Shown one piece after another: positions 1 through 13,689 of a stretch of DNA of 64,000 nucleotides. The first letter of the stretch is position 1; the number at the start of each line of letters is the position of its first letter. The notes below the pieces were generated by a model. The model did no database searches, was not told the origin of the DNA, and saw only the letters and a program-made list of their open reading frames with translations. Position numbers and translations under genes: made by a program. The stretch is taken from contig JAAEAF010006696.1 of NCBI GenBank assembly GCA_011037195.1, positions 1 to 64,000 on the forward strand, written 5' to 3'. This DNA comes from Triatoma infestans. Taxonomy: Eukaryota > Arthropoda > Insecta > Hemiptera > Reduviidae.

Positions 1-712
1 TTTCTTCTGAAAGCGAAAAACTATGAGATTAATATTAAAGTAAATGCTTTTGCCCTCGCCTACGATAACTAATTTTAACTAGTTTTGACATTAAGTCCAG
101 AAGCCGAAAAAAATACCCAACATTACTATAGCTTTTTTAATTTATTCTGCGACATAAAAAATAATTGTTGAATATCATCCATTATATTACAAAAATATGC
201 AATCTATAATATAAATATATTTTTAATATGTAGGTGGACAAGTGTTATAAAAAAACGAATGATAAGTATTTATATTTTTATGTTAATATACAAGAGTTAT
301 TGTTTTGTTGTCTTAAGGGCCAAACAAATAATACATTATATGGTACAATTATACAGCATATATATGGAAGTGAATCTATTACATTAAAAACCACTTTGTA
401 TTATGCTATACAGAGAAATCTCTCTTCTTTAATAGTGCCTGAGGAAGTGTAATAAATTAAACAGAAAGAGAGATAGAAAAAAAAAATTCAATTAAAAAAC
501 TACGGTTAACAAAATTATTTTGTCGTCACAATGATATATTTTGATCAGGCTAAGTAGATGAACAAATAGCCCTCGGGGGTTTGGACCAATTGTAGAAAAT
601 CTGAAACCTGCTATGGTGAACCGGAATGGTGGAACTTGTATATTTCCAAGGTGTGCAGTATGAACTGTAATTATAGGGTCATATCTCGTTGAATTTATAA
701 GTACTTTAGTAA
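1..712. other. AT-rich stretch, no gene recognised
   Basis: Long A/T runs. The only open frame (234-452, +) is AT-driven, with no signal peptide, motif or recognisable family, so I do not call it a gene. Confidence 0.5.
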
Positions 713-800
713 CCTAGGCGCTCGGAGTTTTCTCATTACATTGCCGACCTCGGAAAAAGTTGTAGCGTTACAGAGAACACTGCTCATCTATATGGAAGTA
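713..800 (-). repeat. SINE body fragment
   Basis: This short segment resembles the middle of the tRNA-derived SINE described at 47486-47746. Both contain a 'cgctcggag' block, a 'gccgacctc' block and a following block matching 'acactg..catc'. The tRNA-like head is absent, so it is a truncated, old copy. It is the least certain member of the family. Confidence 0.35.
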
Positions 801-3500
801 AACAGTAGAGGCTCTGTGGAAGGAAAATCTGATGCCACAACTCGCTGATTTCCCTTAGGTTTGGAGCTGCGATCTATTTTGAGGCAGGAAATCCACTGCT
901 TTTCCAGGCACATTAGTTTATGGTATTCTTTGTTGTATTTCGGATAACAGGTAATTTGAAAGAAGACACTAAGTTCTTGTAACTTCTCCTTCAAATACGT
1001 ACTGGAAAGAATGTTTCTAGCTAACTAAAATCTAGATCATATGTGTTTCTTGGAGGAACGACGAGATGATGGACTGGTTAGCTAAAATTGACGACTATCT
1101 TCCCTTCAGTATTCCTGAGCTACTGAAAAATGAAATAAATGATCCCAACAAATAGTTATTTAAAGAAACTCTCCATGGTATTCAGAACAGTCTGGGTTTG
1201 ATTCCTTTTAAACTTCCCAGTAATGTTGCCACAAAATTAAATAGTGGTTTCTTGAATGTGAAAAGGCAGAAATGTTGTAAAAGAAATTCACTGCAACATC
1301 CTAAATAGCGCAACACTTAATTAAAATTTTTTTATGTCAAAATATATTTATGTAGATATAAAAAAAACGTCTTATTTTCTATTCGACCATTAAACTTACT
1401 AAAACTTCAAAATTAATTTCCATTAATACTAGATTGTAAATCATCTCCAAATATTTTACGTTCTTTATTTTTTATTGAATCTTTGCAAATAAACTACCAA
1501 TAAAAAATTCATGCTTCTTTTTGCAAGTTTTGCATTTGATTCTTCTCTTTTTAGCTTTATTTAAATTTTAACCTTAACCCGAGGATATTGCCTAGCAAGG
1601 TTAATTAACTGTTTTACAAAGGTCAAATAAATATTGATGCTACTTAAAAAAAAAATTGACGGTAGATTACTCTGTATATAATTTAAGGTAGCTTATACAG
1701 TGAATGCTAGTCTTGAATTTAGCAAAATGAAAAAGGTCTCGCGACCTTAAACCTCACAGTACATCTTAGCTCTTAGCTATACATATATTTTTATATTGAT
1801 TTTATACATTCCGCTGACACTGTACGTGTTCATGAAAATGAACAAGAGCTGCTAGATTATGTTTTTCATTTTTTTTTTTTTAATCAAATAAGAAATGTTT
1901 ATTTCGTTAATGTGTTATTAAGTTTTCAACTGGTCCTTAAAACACATACATTTGTAATTTATAATATTACCCACAATTTACCGCACTACGACCCAGATGT
2001 AGTGGGCGATTTGGAACGTGTTAGTCAGGATTTAAGCTGGGATATCCCTTTGGAGGCCAAGATCTGTGAAAAAGTGGTTAACCCATTATGTCAACGCAGT
2101 GGTTTTTAAACTTTTTTGTGCCATGTACCTATTTACCAAACTGCCCTTGACAGAACACGAGCCCTTGGTTAATCAGATGTGCCTAAACTTCCCAAAGGTA
2201 CTAACAGCAGCGAGAAAGATGATTCGATAATTATTTATGTTACATGATAGAGTGATGAAATTTAGAAGAAATATTTGGAGTGTTTTCGAGTTGAGCATGA
2301 AAAACTAAAAAAACAAAAAAAAAAAAAATCATCAGTTAATTGCACTTCTTGGCTGATAGATTTTGCTCGAAACCTTCTTATCAGATGCGGTAGTAGTACC
2401 CAAAGGGGATAACAAGTATACTGTAGACTTTCGTTTATAGAGACATTCAGAACCATAATGAAGACTTATTTTTTCTTACATCGAAATCTGGATTTCCGGT
2501 GAGAATTCGATTTACAGACAAAATATTATTTCAATAGATAACCAAAGATGATAATATTTTTTCTATGGCAGATAATAATAATATTGTAATTTATTGCATA
2601 CATTACAAAATTGAAAGAATTCCAGTTTTTATTTAGAGTTTAAAGTTTAAATAAAGATAATGAGTTGATTATATTCTCACGAAAAGTCGGGACCATAGGA
2701 TGAGAGTATCTCTCCCTGCTCCATGAGGAACAGTTAGAATTACTCAAAAAAATAAATTAGATAACCATAGTTATTAATCTGTTCAAAGTAATTATTAGCG
2801 TTGAAATTAAAACACCATTAGTATGCCCAGATCTATTTTTTTCTTCTTTTTTTTTTTGTAGCTATTGATCATTTCAAACTATCGAACATTGAAATTCAAT
2901 TTTTTGTTATAGCTTAATTTAAGCGAAGAAAAATAATTAAAGTAGACGTTTGTTTAAGTGTTCAATTATACTATACATTATTTTTACTATACTATATACG
3001 TAGATGTTATGAAAATTAAAACGTTCAAAGTCTTTCTATTTGCTGGTAATCTAGTTTGAAGGATTAAAATTGTTAGTTACGCTGAATGGATTACATTTGT
3101 GTCCTTCAGAAATAATTAATCAATTAATTTTGTATTAAGCTCGTTTGTATCATGCTTGCTGATAGAGAAGGTTTGTTGATCTATCCATTATTAAAACTAA
3201 AAAAAAAAAAACGTAGTTAATAATGGATAGTGGGGACGTTCTAAAATTCAGAATTGGATCTTCTAAGCATACTGATTTGGGCAAGCAATGGACCAATTGG
3301 TTACCAGAAGGAGCAAGACTAAATAGTTGTGCCACAAAAATTTGTCTTTCAGAGTCAAGGATAACAAAAAGGTATCAGAAAGCCTGCCTAATTAACAAAA
3401 AGAACCTCTAAATGAATACAAACTTCTGATCGTAATCTTGTATAATGTGATAACAAGAAGGAGTGATAACAGAAATATATAATTTTTAATTATAAAAATT
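801..3500. other. AT-rich intergenic DNA with short unassigned coding-like remnants
   Basis: No gene is recognised. Two short stretches read more like decayed protein than random AT-rich DNA: 1040-1290 (+), interrupted by a stop, and 1970-2109 (+). Neither shows a family motif. They may be fragments of transposon proteins. The rest is A/T-run-rich sequence. Confidence 0.35.
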
Positions 3501-3508
3501 ATAACTAG

Positions 3509-4213
3509 TGGTGCCAGCCAGACGCTATTATTCAATACAATAGCTGCGGTCAGTGCACGGTCAAAAGACCGCCCGCCAAAGACACACCACTTTCACAAGG
3601 GTCAACAAATCACTCAAAAGACCGACCACCGATAACTACCATCACCTGTCGCCACACCTGTTCACCGACCTATTCAAAACCTAGGGTCAACACACGGCAA
3701 TAAACTAAACACTCTAAAGACCAACCACCTGGCTACAATCCTTTGATAACCGCCAACATCTGTTCAAGAACTGGGGTCAATACACGGCAAGAGATGTTTG
3801 AGTGTGACCCGTAATTACAAGACTTGTCAATGTGTGGGGATGGCAATATAAGGTCTCTCTCTACAGGAAGTGGGGAGGACTATTCTTCAGTATTTCATCA
3901 GCGTAACATCAAGATTCTACGAGTGACATAATTCATACATCGGAGCGCGTCCCTATCTAAGTATTTAAACATATATTATTTATCAATCATTATAGTTGGT
4001 GCATTCTAGTTACAATTTAAATAATTTTAAATTAATTATAGTTTATCTTTTCAAACGTTTAATTTATTTTTAAAATATACATATATCTATTTTCGTAAAT
4101 TCATAACAACTCTCTAAAATCTCTAACTAACTACCAACTATTCATCACATCATCACACCTCTCCAAGACATCTGAACCCATTACAACTGGTGGAAACGGT
4201 GGGATCAGAACAT
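3509..4213 (+). mobile_element. LTR-retrotransposon remnant (LTR plus primer-binding-like site)
   Basis: A more GC-balanced block contains a TATA-like 'caatataagg' near 3845. It ends with 'attaca' at about 4190 and is followed at once by a TGGTGG..CGGTGGGAT block, which looks like the tRNA primer-binding region following a 5' LTR. A very similar junction occurs at 5393-5417. No gag or pol is visible downstream, so this is a solo or truncated end. The exact left boundary is uncertain. Confidence 0.35.
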
Positions 4214-5099
4214 CCAATAACTGAACCCCATTACACTTGAATCATGATTACCGCCTTTTTAGTTACCTTACGTCGAAAAGAAAACAATTAGCATAAGCTA
4301 TTTTTTCAATCAGATTCACATACATTCATAAGAATCTTTACTATTTTTACAATCTTTGTGATATAAAAACGTGGTGTAATTAATTTTTTTTTTTTTTGGC
4401 TTCTCCATAATTTCTTTACTTTCTTTATTTAGCGAGAAAATGAAAAGATAATGAAAAATCTTCTTGCCTCAACATTCTAGAATAAAATAAAAATGAATCT
4501 TATAAAAGTGCTAATTACTTTTTTTTTTTATAAAAAACTCTCTAATAAAATTACTTTACTTCTCTATTTCATGGTTTCTCCATAGAATAAAACTCATTAA
4601 CAGGTAAATTACCTAACTAATTGAAGTCAGAAAACTAGAAAATTAGCTATATTCCACTTGCATTAAAGGGTCAACAACCTAAACAACACCAAAACAACAA
4701 CAAAATATAGGAGTTATGTTAAAGAGTTAATTCTTATAAAACATATGTCAACTACTATTATATGCAAAAAAAATGTTATTTTTCAAAATAAAGACATTCT
4801 CATTTTATTCTAGAAACAAAATACAAATACACTAAATTTGGCCATCTCTCTGACTATGGTAGGATAGATGACGCACTACACGTAGGAGACCTCTCCTCTA
4901 TGAAGGTATCATGGCTGATCGACATGAAACTTGGTAAACACTATGTCTACGTGTCCACCTTTAACAACAGCTGGAAATCTTTCATTTCAATTGCAATTAA
5001 TATAGTATATATAAAAAAAATTTACTATGCGTTATGAAAACACACGCTGATGCGTATAAATATTCCTAGAATACAGACGAACACACAAAATAACTGAAG

Positions 5100-5420
5100 A
5101 ATTTTGCAATATGTTCGCTTCTGATCTCCTCGACTCCTCGACTAGCTTCCATGACGCCACGTGGTGGCAAACAAGAGAAGTAAGCCTACGTCTTCTCTCC
5201 TACTCCCGTCATCTCTCCTAGCTTTACCTAAAATGTTTTGTAGTGACAAGAAATTAATATCCCCTCCAAAAAAAAAAAAAAAAAATCGTAGTATAACAAT
5301 TCGACACTTCACACTATGTGTGAATAACAAATCTTCTTCCTCAACACCAAAACTGGCTTTACTTTATTCCCTCTGCTTCACACAAATAGATATTACAATG
5401 GTGGCAGCGGTGGGATATTG
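5100..5420 (+). mobile_element. Second LTR end with primer-binding-like site
   Basis: 'attaca' near 5393 is followed by TGGTGGCAGCGGTGGGAT, closely matching the junction at 4186-4213. This again suggests the 3' edge of an LTR followed by a primer-binding site. No internal coding region follows. The left edge cannot be defined; a purine-rich run and the ORF at 5161-5460 are not evidence for a gene. Confidence 0.3.
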
Positions 5421-5460
5421 GGTTGAGTTCGGGGGTTCCACTGGGTGCTGTGTTGTGTGA

Positions 5461-6770
5461 TACCCTGTGTCTTGGAAGGACTGGAGGATGGCCGCTGGGT
5501 TTCTTTATAGAACAGTCGAGGTCTCACTCAAGATCTACATCCCTACTGCTGGAGTAGTGGTACAAGTGGTTAAAGTTTAAGAAGTGAGAAATATTATGTA
5601 CGAGTATGTCCCTTCTTGTTGATATAAATAATATTATGTTCGGCATATAAGAGATTTATATGACGAGCAGGGATGACAATTATTCGCATTGCTCTACACA
5701 AATATATTACATTAGAATTGATTAGACTTCAAAATGTAACGATCCTTGAGAGGCTCATTGCAATATTAGTAGAAACGTCGGTTTCTAGCAAACCACTCAT
5801 GCGGTCTCAAACCTGGAAACTGAAGTGTCTATCATCGTTATGGATAGTTCCACAGTAGACATAGTATAGAACATTAGTGTATTTGGCAAAGAATTATGGA
5901 CTATAAGTCTGTAATAATTACTAGCTTGGCTGAACCCCCCTCCGCCCACTAGTCCGTGTAAGTCCCAGGTAGGTTTTAGATGTGCATAGTATATAAAAAC
6001 TTTGTTGTAGAATATCAGTTTTGATAGCCTGTAAAGTAGTCGTGCTAATAAGTGATAACTTTATTAAGTTTTTGTCTGAGTCTTATATACGGATTCTTCG
6101 TCAATCGCTTGTCGATTCCTAGAGTCCAAGGTATCGTACTGTATCTATTCAAGGAAATGCCCAGATATAGAAGTATACCGGTGGAATAAATAGTTCATCT
6201 AAGAGCGAAATTTTTGGCATTTTTTTTGTATATTTATTTTAATTTATAATAAATAAAATGCTAGTAAATAAATAAATAAATAGATTAATAAAAAAAAAAA
6301 CTTATACTCACCTGTTTTAATTCAATATACAAATCAATCTTCTCGATGTGTAGCTATAATCCACTTTTTAATCTTTTAGAAGATTTTCTGTGCTTCATCA
6401 GGAACTGCAACAGAATTAATTTATTTTTATTAAATATATTTTTTTTTTCTTTGTAATTAAATAAAACAAAAAAAAACAAACAAAAACAAATAATTTAGGT
6501 TTTATGTCTCTTGTCTGTTTATTTCGAATTTTTCACCAGATCTTTGTTGTTCTTAGAAAATCGTCACTGACTATTTGGATTTCTAAGTAGTTTTTTGTTG
6601 CGATTTTCTAATAAACAACTCCAACAATTTTTATTTTCCTTTAATTTTTGTATATTTGTTAAAACACATGTTAGGACTAGGACTTTTGTTTTAAAACATT
6701 TGTCTGAAGTAGGATGGGATTATGTTTTCCTGACGACTTAAAATATTAATTAGATATTATATGTGTTAAC
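5461..6770. other. Intergenic, no gene recognised
   Basis: AT-rich, with poly-A/T runs and an (aaat)n patch near 6240-6290. I see no motif-bearing ORF, RNA gene or transposon end here. Confidence 0.4.
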
Positions 6771-6774
6771 AAAA

Positions 6775-8281
6775 ATGATGAAATACATGGGACCTATAGG
6801 AAAAGAAGTCTTCTTGCACTTACTCAATCTAGTATGGAAGCAGAAGAAAATTCCCAGTGACTGGGAAGTAGCAGTGATTGTCCCAATCTTCAAAAAAAGG
6901 TGTTAATAGAGACTGTAGCAACCACAGAGGTATATCCCTCTTAAGTGTACCAAGCAAGATTTACTCCAAAATATTAGAAAAAAGAATCAGAAGAACTGTC
7001 GAAGGAAAGCTCGTGGAAGTGCAGTATGGTTTTCGTAGCATTCGGGCTACTCAAGATCTCATATTTACGATGATACAAGTATACGAAAAGATAATAGAAA
7101 AAGGGAAAGAATTGTTCTGTCTGCTACGAGTATCTTATAAAAGCTTTCGACAGAGTGAGAAAAGGAGATATCTTAGAGGCAATGATAGCAAAAGAAATAG
7201 ATAGAAGACATATATTAGCTGTGGAAAGTCTCTATAAAAAAACTAGAAATGTGGTCAGATTTGCCAACAATACCTCAGAAGAATACGTGACTACTGCAGG
7301 AATCCGTCAAGGCTGTAGTCTCAGCCCTTTATTATTTATTTTGGTGTTAGCTCACAGTCACATATAAAGCAAAGGACGGTATGAAAAAATTCCACCTAGG
7401 ATATGTAAGCTTGAGACTGACGAGCCTTATCTACACATAGTATTCGCCGATGATTTGGTTATATTCGCAAAAAATGACAGAGATCTTCAGTTTAATATTA
7501 TGAAGCTACCTTGAGGAATTGGTGAAGATTAACATGAAAATCAACCCGGCGAAAACGAAAGCAATGGGAGTAGAGAAGAAACCTCCACAGGATAATGAGA
7601 ACATAAGAATAAATAATGAATGAATAGAGCAAGTAGACAGCTTTAGACAGCTGGGAGCGCACCTAAATGAACATGGTTACATTGATACGGAGGTAACCGA
7701 CAGAATAGGAGCAGCAGGCAGGTTGTTTAATGCAATAAAATTAAAGAAGAGGTTTCCTGAATAGACGAGAGGTGGAAAAGAAAACAAAAAATAGAAGTGT
7801 ATAAGTCAACTTTCCTCCCAATCCTAACATATTCCTCGGAATCATGGACTCTGACTAAAAAGCACAAATCAATGATTCAGGCGTCGGAAATGAGATAACT
7901 CAGGAAAGTTGAAGGCAAATCCAAAAGAGACCGAGTCCGTAACACTACTATTAGGTCGAACCTCGACGTAAGCCCAGCAATCGAGAGTATCGAACAAAAT
8001 AGGGCATCTTCTTCGTATGGAGCCCAACCGGATTGCTCTTGACACATTATAAAACTAAAGTGGATGGCAAGCATGGGCGAAATCGGCCTAGATTAAAGTG
8101 GGAGGACGAGGTGAAGGATGCCTTCCAAAAAAAGAGGGTTAGATTGGAGAAAAAGATATGAGCTAGTCCATGATCGATAAGGCTGGAAGAGGCTATGTAA
8201 ACTTCCTCCTCACACTGCTTAGGCGGTAGAAAAGGAGTGATTACGATGATGGTGATGATGATGATGATGATGATGATGTGT
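6775..8281 (+). pseudogene. Degenerate LINE reverse transcriptase (RTE-like)
   Basis: Translated in shifting frames, this gives a reverse transcriptase. It starts with a block ending in an IPSDW-like motif at about 6850, then 'NHRGISLLSVPSKIYSKILE' at about 6920-6980, and a GFRS..TQDLIF block at about 7030. A GIRQGCSLSPLLF block follows at about 7300 and the catalytic FADD box at about 7443-7456. Several frameshifts and stops separate these blocks. The sequence ends in a (gat)n/(atg)n run at 8250-8279, as RTE-type LINEs often do; the clade assignment is from the RT wording and tail only. It is dead and 5'-truncated. Confidence 0.7.
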
Positions 8282-8808
8282 TAACAAAATTCCAAATTTG
8301 AAGAAAACAGAGTGACCAGAAGTGCGTTTCTATTGAACAGATAGAACTACTAGTTTTATCTGCTTTTCTTAATAAAAACACCGTCGGATTACATTAAATT
8401 TAAAATCTCACCCTCCCAAATTAATTTCCTAGAAAACTATTTCAAATAAAAGTCATGGATATTTATTTATTTGTCTAGGTAGCGTATGAAGTTTTTAAAA
8501 AAAAATCATTGTTGCGAATCATTTTCATGGAAATCACGAAAAGCTGGGAGAAAAAATGTTTATCATCTAAACGGCATATCAAGTTTGAGCGTTTTGCGTT
8601 TTTTGTTTTTGTTTTTGTTTTTTGAACTGTTTTTATATTCACACACACAGACACAAATCAACCTTAGGTGACCTTCAAATTTTTTTCTCAGGAAATTTGT
8701 TACGATTGCAATACTTTACAGAACAGAAAAGAAAGCAGATTTTGAAAAAAAAAATCAAAATCTATGGTGAGACTTCAGTAAGAGAGAAATAAATCACACT
8801 AAATTCTT
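8282..8808. other. Intergenic; includes a partial 1-kb-repeat end
   Basis: No gene. The end of a ~1 kb repeat copy is recognisable around 8770-8800 ('cagtaagagagaaat...cacact'), directly before the full copy that starts at 8809. Confidence 0.4.
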
Positions 8809-9799
8809 ACTTTCTCTTACTCCTAGTAAGAGGAAGTATTGTAATTGTGTCATATTTTCGATATCGAGTTTTCACCGGAAATATCCGTTTTGAGGTCCCC
8901 TGAGTCCAAAAAAAAGTGGTTTTTAGCAAATGGTCTGTGTGTGTATTATATGTGAACAGCATAGCTCAAAAACGAAAAACCGTAGAAAGTTGAAACTTGA
9001 TATTCCGTTTACGCATCACCATGGGATCTGACTGTACGTTATCTGTCAAAATTTCTCAACCGGAAGTACCACTTTACAAGTTGGATTTTTTACTTTTTTG
9101 CGATTTTCTCAAAAATTGCTCCGTCGATTTTCTTTAAACTTTAAACATCAACCACTCATAAAAAGAGCTACAATATTTATTAGAAATATTTCTCCGGGAA
9201 AATGCACTGAAGGGCACTTTTGGGGGAGTGGTGGGGTTAGGTTTCCATCTAAAGTGCTATTTCAGTTTATTAGACAATTCTGCCATCTAAATAATGTTAA
9301 TTAGAATTAAATATGTTGTTGAAAATTCCGAGTTGAAAAAAATCGGATAACCGGAAGTGCGTTTACTTTACCACTTTTACTAAATTATTTATTCACTTTT
9401 TCGCAATTTTCTCAAAATGGCTCCGACGATTTTCTTTAAAACTTGGTATATTAACTACTCATCCAAAGAGCTACAACTTTTATTTAAAACATTTCTCTAG
9501 GAAAATTCATTTAATGCCACTTTTAGGGGAGAGGTGGGGTTATGTTTTTCTCTTAAGTGCTATAATAGTTGTTTATACAATTCTATCATCCAAAGAAAAT
9601 TAATTACACATAAATAGATGGCCAAAATTTCGAGTGTCAAGGAAATTAGTAAACCGGAAGTGCGCTTTTACTGAACAGTTTTTTTTTTTTTCAGTTTTCC
9701 ATGAATTTCATTAAATTTGGTACACAAACTATAAAATTTGTCAATTATAATTTTGAGAACTGAAGTAAGAGAAAGTTGTGTGAATGTTTCACACCAGAT
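8809..9799 (+). repeat. ~1 kb dispersed repeat, copy 1
   Basis: First of three full copies in a row. It opens with ACTTTCTCTTACT plus an AGTAAGAGG hairpin partner and ends with AGTAAGAGAAAGT then a 'gtgtttcacacca' block, so the termini are short inverted repeats (about 13 bp). Inside are three successive modules, each about 300 bp. Each begins near 'ccggaagt' and contains 'tttctcaaaaatggc', 'acgattttctt' and 'catttctctgggaaaa' blocks. There is no coding capacity. It is probably a non-autonomous transposon or a satellite-like repeat. Confidence 0.75.
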
Positions 9800-10187
9800 T
9801 TTTTTATTTATATATATAGTGAAAAAACGTTTAACACGAAAACGGTTAACATGAAGAAGCGGTTAATACGAAATCATACTACTGTTCCAACAAAATCCTA
9901 TGTAATTTCATAATTTTTTTCTTTCTTTTAACACGAAAAAAAAATTCGCTTCTCGGACTAACAAAATATACCTTGTTTTCTGTAGTCACATCGTCATGCA
10001 GAATTTTTGGCTGATTTTTTTTTTTTTTTTGCGTTAGACGGAACAAAATAAACAATGGCTGCCACTGTTGCTAGGTTACCACTTGTCTTTGAGTGGGTAA
10101 AACGCACCGCCATTGTCAAAACATTTCACTTAGTTTTTGAATATGTTTTTTTTTTTTTTTTTTTAATTTTAACATAAACTTATTTTT
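9800..10187. other. Spacer between repeat copies 1 and 2
   Basis: AT-rich, with repeated 'gtttaacacgaaaa' / 'ggttaacatgaa' words and poly-T runs. Similar 'gtttaacatgaaa' words occur in the next spacer (11197-11633), so the spacer may be part of the same larger unit. No gene. Confidence 0.4.
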
Positions 10188-11196
10188 ACTTTCTCTTACT
10201 CCCAGTAAGAGGAAGTATTGTAATCGTGTCAAATTTTCGATTTGGAGTTTTCACCGGAAATATCCGTTTTGAGGTCCCCTGAATCCAAAAAAGTGGTTTT
10301 TAGCAAATGGTCTCTGTGTGTGTGTGTGTTTGTGTGTGTGCGTCTGTGTGTATGTGAACAGCATAGCTCAAAAACGATAAACCGTAGAAAATTCAAACTT
10401 GATATTCCGTCTAGGTATCAGCATGGCATCTGACAGTGGGTCATCTGTCAAAATTCCTCAACCGGAAGTACCACTTTACTTATTGTTTTTTTTTTTACTT
10501 TTTTTGCAATTTTCTCAAAAATGGCACCAACGATTTTCTTGAAACTTGGTATATCAACTACACATACAATGTCCTATAACTTTGATTTGAAATATTTCTC
10601 TGGGAAAATTCATTTAATGGCAGTTAAGGAGGAGAGGTGGGGTTAGGTTTTTATCTAAAGTGCTATTTCAGTTTATTAAACAATTCTATCATCTAAATAA
10701 TGTTAATTAAAATTAAATATGTTGTTGAAATTCTGAGTTTGATAAAAATCGGATTACCGGAATTGCGTTTACTTTACCACTTTACTAAATGATTTTTTCA
10801 CTTTTTCACGATTTTCTCAAAAATGGCTCCGACAATTTTCTTTAAACTTGGTATATTAACTACACATACAAAGAGCTATAACTTTTATTTGAAACATTTC
10901 TCTGGAAAAATTCATTTAATGGCACTTTTTGGGTAGAGGTGGGGTTATGTTTTTCTCTTAAGTGCGATCATAGTTGATTATACAATTCTATCAGCCAAAC
11001 AAAATTAATTAGAAATAAATGGATGACCAAAATTCCGAGTTTCAAGGAAATTAGAGAAACCGGAAGTGCACTTTTACTGAACGTTTTTTTCAGTTTTCGT
11101 CGTATTTGAATTAATTTGGTATATAAACTATAAATTTTGTCTTATACTTTTGATAACTGGAGTAAGAGAAAGTTGTGTGAGTGTTTCACACCAGAT
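10188..11196 (+). repeat. ~1 kb dispersed repeat, copy 2
   Basis: Same termini and internal order as copy 1. The three 'ccgga' modules start near 10463, 10758 and 11058, a spacing of about 300 bp. It includes a (tg)n tract around 10310-10350. It has no protein-coding content; the ORFs across it are AT-driven. Confidence 0.75.
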
Positions 11197-11633
11197 ATTT
11201 TTTTTTTTTTTTACGTGTACAAAAACAGACAAATCGTGAATTTTATCGTTTAACATGAAAGAAATTCTTTTAAAACGAAAAAAATGTTTCGGCCGCCTCA
11301 ATTTCTTGTTAAACATTTTTTCGTGTATTTTCATTTACTTTATATTTTCACAAAATAGAATTATTTTTTTTTTTTTTTTAGTGTTTAACATATTAAATTT
11401 TTAAAATCTTAAAAATAAAAATACTAGGTTGCTTAGTTACCAGCTGATTTAAATTTCTCAAGTTAATCTGTTCTAATTATATAGGAATGGTATTATGTGA
11501 TTTTTTTTTGCAAAAATCCCAGATATTTAGAATGGTAAAACGTAAATTTCTGTTTACAATCGTGGGTGTCAGCAGGCTGAAGAGCCACAGCGGGTAAGAT
11601 TAGTACAGAATAATATATATATATAAATTTTTT

Positions 11634-12630
11634 ATCTTTCTCTTACTCCTAGTAAGAGGAAGTATTGTAATAGTGTCAAATTTTCGATATCAAGTTTTCA
11701 CTGGAAACATCCGTTGTGAACTCCCCTGAGTCTAAAAAAGTGATTTTTAGCAAATGATCTGTGTATGTATGTGTATATGTGTACAGTATACCTCAAAAAC
11801 GAAAAACTGCAGAAAGTTGAAACTTGATATCCCATTTACAAATCACCATGGGATCTGACTGTACCTTATCTGTCAAAATTTCGTCAACCGGAAGTATCAC
11901 TTACAAGTTTTTTTTTTTTTTACTTTTTTTGCGTTTTTTTCAAAAATGGCTATAACGATTTTCTTCAAACTTCATATATCAACTACACAAACAAAGAGCT
12001 ACAACTTTTATTTGAAACATTTCTCTAGGAAAATTCATTTAAGAGCAGTTATTGAGGATGGGTGGGGTTAGGTTTTCATCTAAAGTGCTATTTCAGTTTA
12101 TTAAACAGTTCTGTCATCTAAACAATATTAATTAGGATTGGATATGATGTTGAAATTCCGAGTTTGAAAAAAATCTGATAACCGGAAGTGCGTTTACTTT
12201 ACCACTTTACTAAATGATTTTTTTTTTTTTACTTTTTCGCGATTTTCTCAAAAATGGCTCCGACGATTTTCTTAAAAATTCTTACACACTAAACATACAA
12301 AGATCTATAACTTTTATTTAAAACATTTCTTTGGGAAAATTCATTTAAGGGCACTTTTAGGGAAGGGGTGGGATTATGTTTTTCTTTAAAGGGTTATCAT
12401 AGTTCATTATACAATTCTATCATCCAAAGAAAATTATTTAGACATAAATAGATGGCCAAAATGCCGAGTGTCAAGGAAATTAGTAAACCGGAAGTGCGTT
12501 TTTACTGAACAGTTTTTTTTTTCCAGTTTTCCACGAATTTCATTAAATTTCGTACACAAACTATAAAATTTGTCAATTATAATTTTGAGAACTATAGTAA
12601 GAGAATGTTGTGTGAGTGTTTCACACCAGA
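11634..12630 (+). repeat. ~1 kb dispersed repeat, copy 3
   Basis: Third copy in the same orientation. Modules start near 11888, 12181 and 12487. Clear point divergence from copies 1 and 2 shows independent ageing rather than assembly duplication. The copies are separated by about 390-440 bp of non-repeat or less conserved DNA. Confidence 0.75.
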
Positions 12631-13490
12631 TTTTGTTTTAATTAAAATTAAATCAAAGGAAATTTACTATTGTTTGATCTACACCACTAAAGGCTATGCA
12701 GAGTTTATAGAGAAACATTTATAGGCTTAAGTCGGGGGGGTTGGGGGGAATAGAACCCTCCCCCATTTAGATTTTCGTATTTATCCGTATCGAAATGATG
12801 CATTTTTTTCACAATATGCCACAATACACTATTCACTTAAAGAAATTAAACACTAACCATACAATTTAAGCATGTAATTTAAAAAAAATTGAAAATCTAA
12901 AAATGTAGGAATAGATTTTTAAATTTTGGGTATAGATGTAGGTTTTAAAGTTAGTAAACAATTGCTTCAGAAAATGAACTAAGTAGACCAAATCCTCAAC
13001 TTTCTGGAATTGTTACATAATAAAAGGAACAATATAAAAATTCAATTAATTACAGGATAGACACCAAAACAATTCACCACTATTTACCATAATCTCATAT
13101 TGTCCTAACCCTTGGGTCTCTGGTTTTCCCAATTTCGTGCTCTGTCTTTTCGATTTCGTTACAATACAACATGCACCTTGTCCATCATTTTTTTCTTAAT
13201 CATTTAATAACAAATTATGCTAATGTATTATTGTAGTTTTTCCGAATTATTAATTATGTTGTTAAATTATTATAATAATTATTTATGTAAGTCTTTACTT
13301 TTTAATACTCTCTAATGTTATTTATCTTCTGCAATGTTTAATTTTTCTAAAAAAACCCATTATCAATTTAATATTTTTAGGAGTAGAAAATGACAATATA
13401 TTTGAAAAGTTGGGAAAATTGTTAACTGTTTTATTTTCTAAGACCGAATCTACAATATTACGAAAAGTCAAAAAGAATCTTCCATATAAA
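12631..13490. other. AT-rich intergenic, no gene recognised
   Basis: A G-run / C-run pair at 12735-12772 can fold back on itself. The rest is AT-rich with no motif-bearing ORF. Confidence 0.45.
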
Positions 13491-13499
13491 TATTGAAGT

Positions 13500-13600
13500 A
13501 AGGGGCGTACTTGTTGTAGTGGTTGTGAGCATGGACTTATAACTGGAAGGTGTCCAGTTCGAGATCCTATAACTGCTAAATTTTTATATTTAGTTGAGAA
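13500..13600 (+). repeat. tRNA-like sequence, possible SINE head
   Basis: 'TAGTGGTTGTGAGCATGGA' followed about 25 bases later by 'GTCCAGTTCGAGATCC' resembles internal promoter boxes A and B of a tRNA gene. The acceptor stem does not pair convincingly, so it is more likely a SINE head or tRNA pseudogene than a functional tRNA. It differs from the abundant SINE family found elsewhere in the window. Confidence 0.35.
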
Positions 13601-13689
13601 AATGTTAATTAACAGTAAATGTTTACTGTGCCAGTCTACGACATCTAATGTATTCTTAATTCAGAGCCTGCCTGAAAAATAGGCATTTT

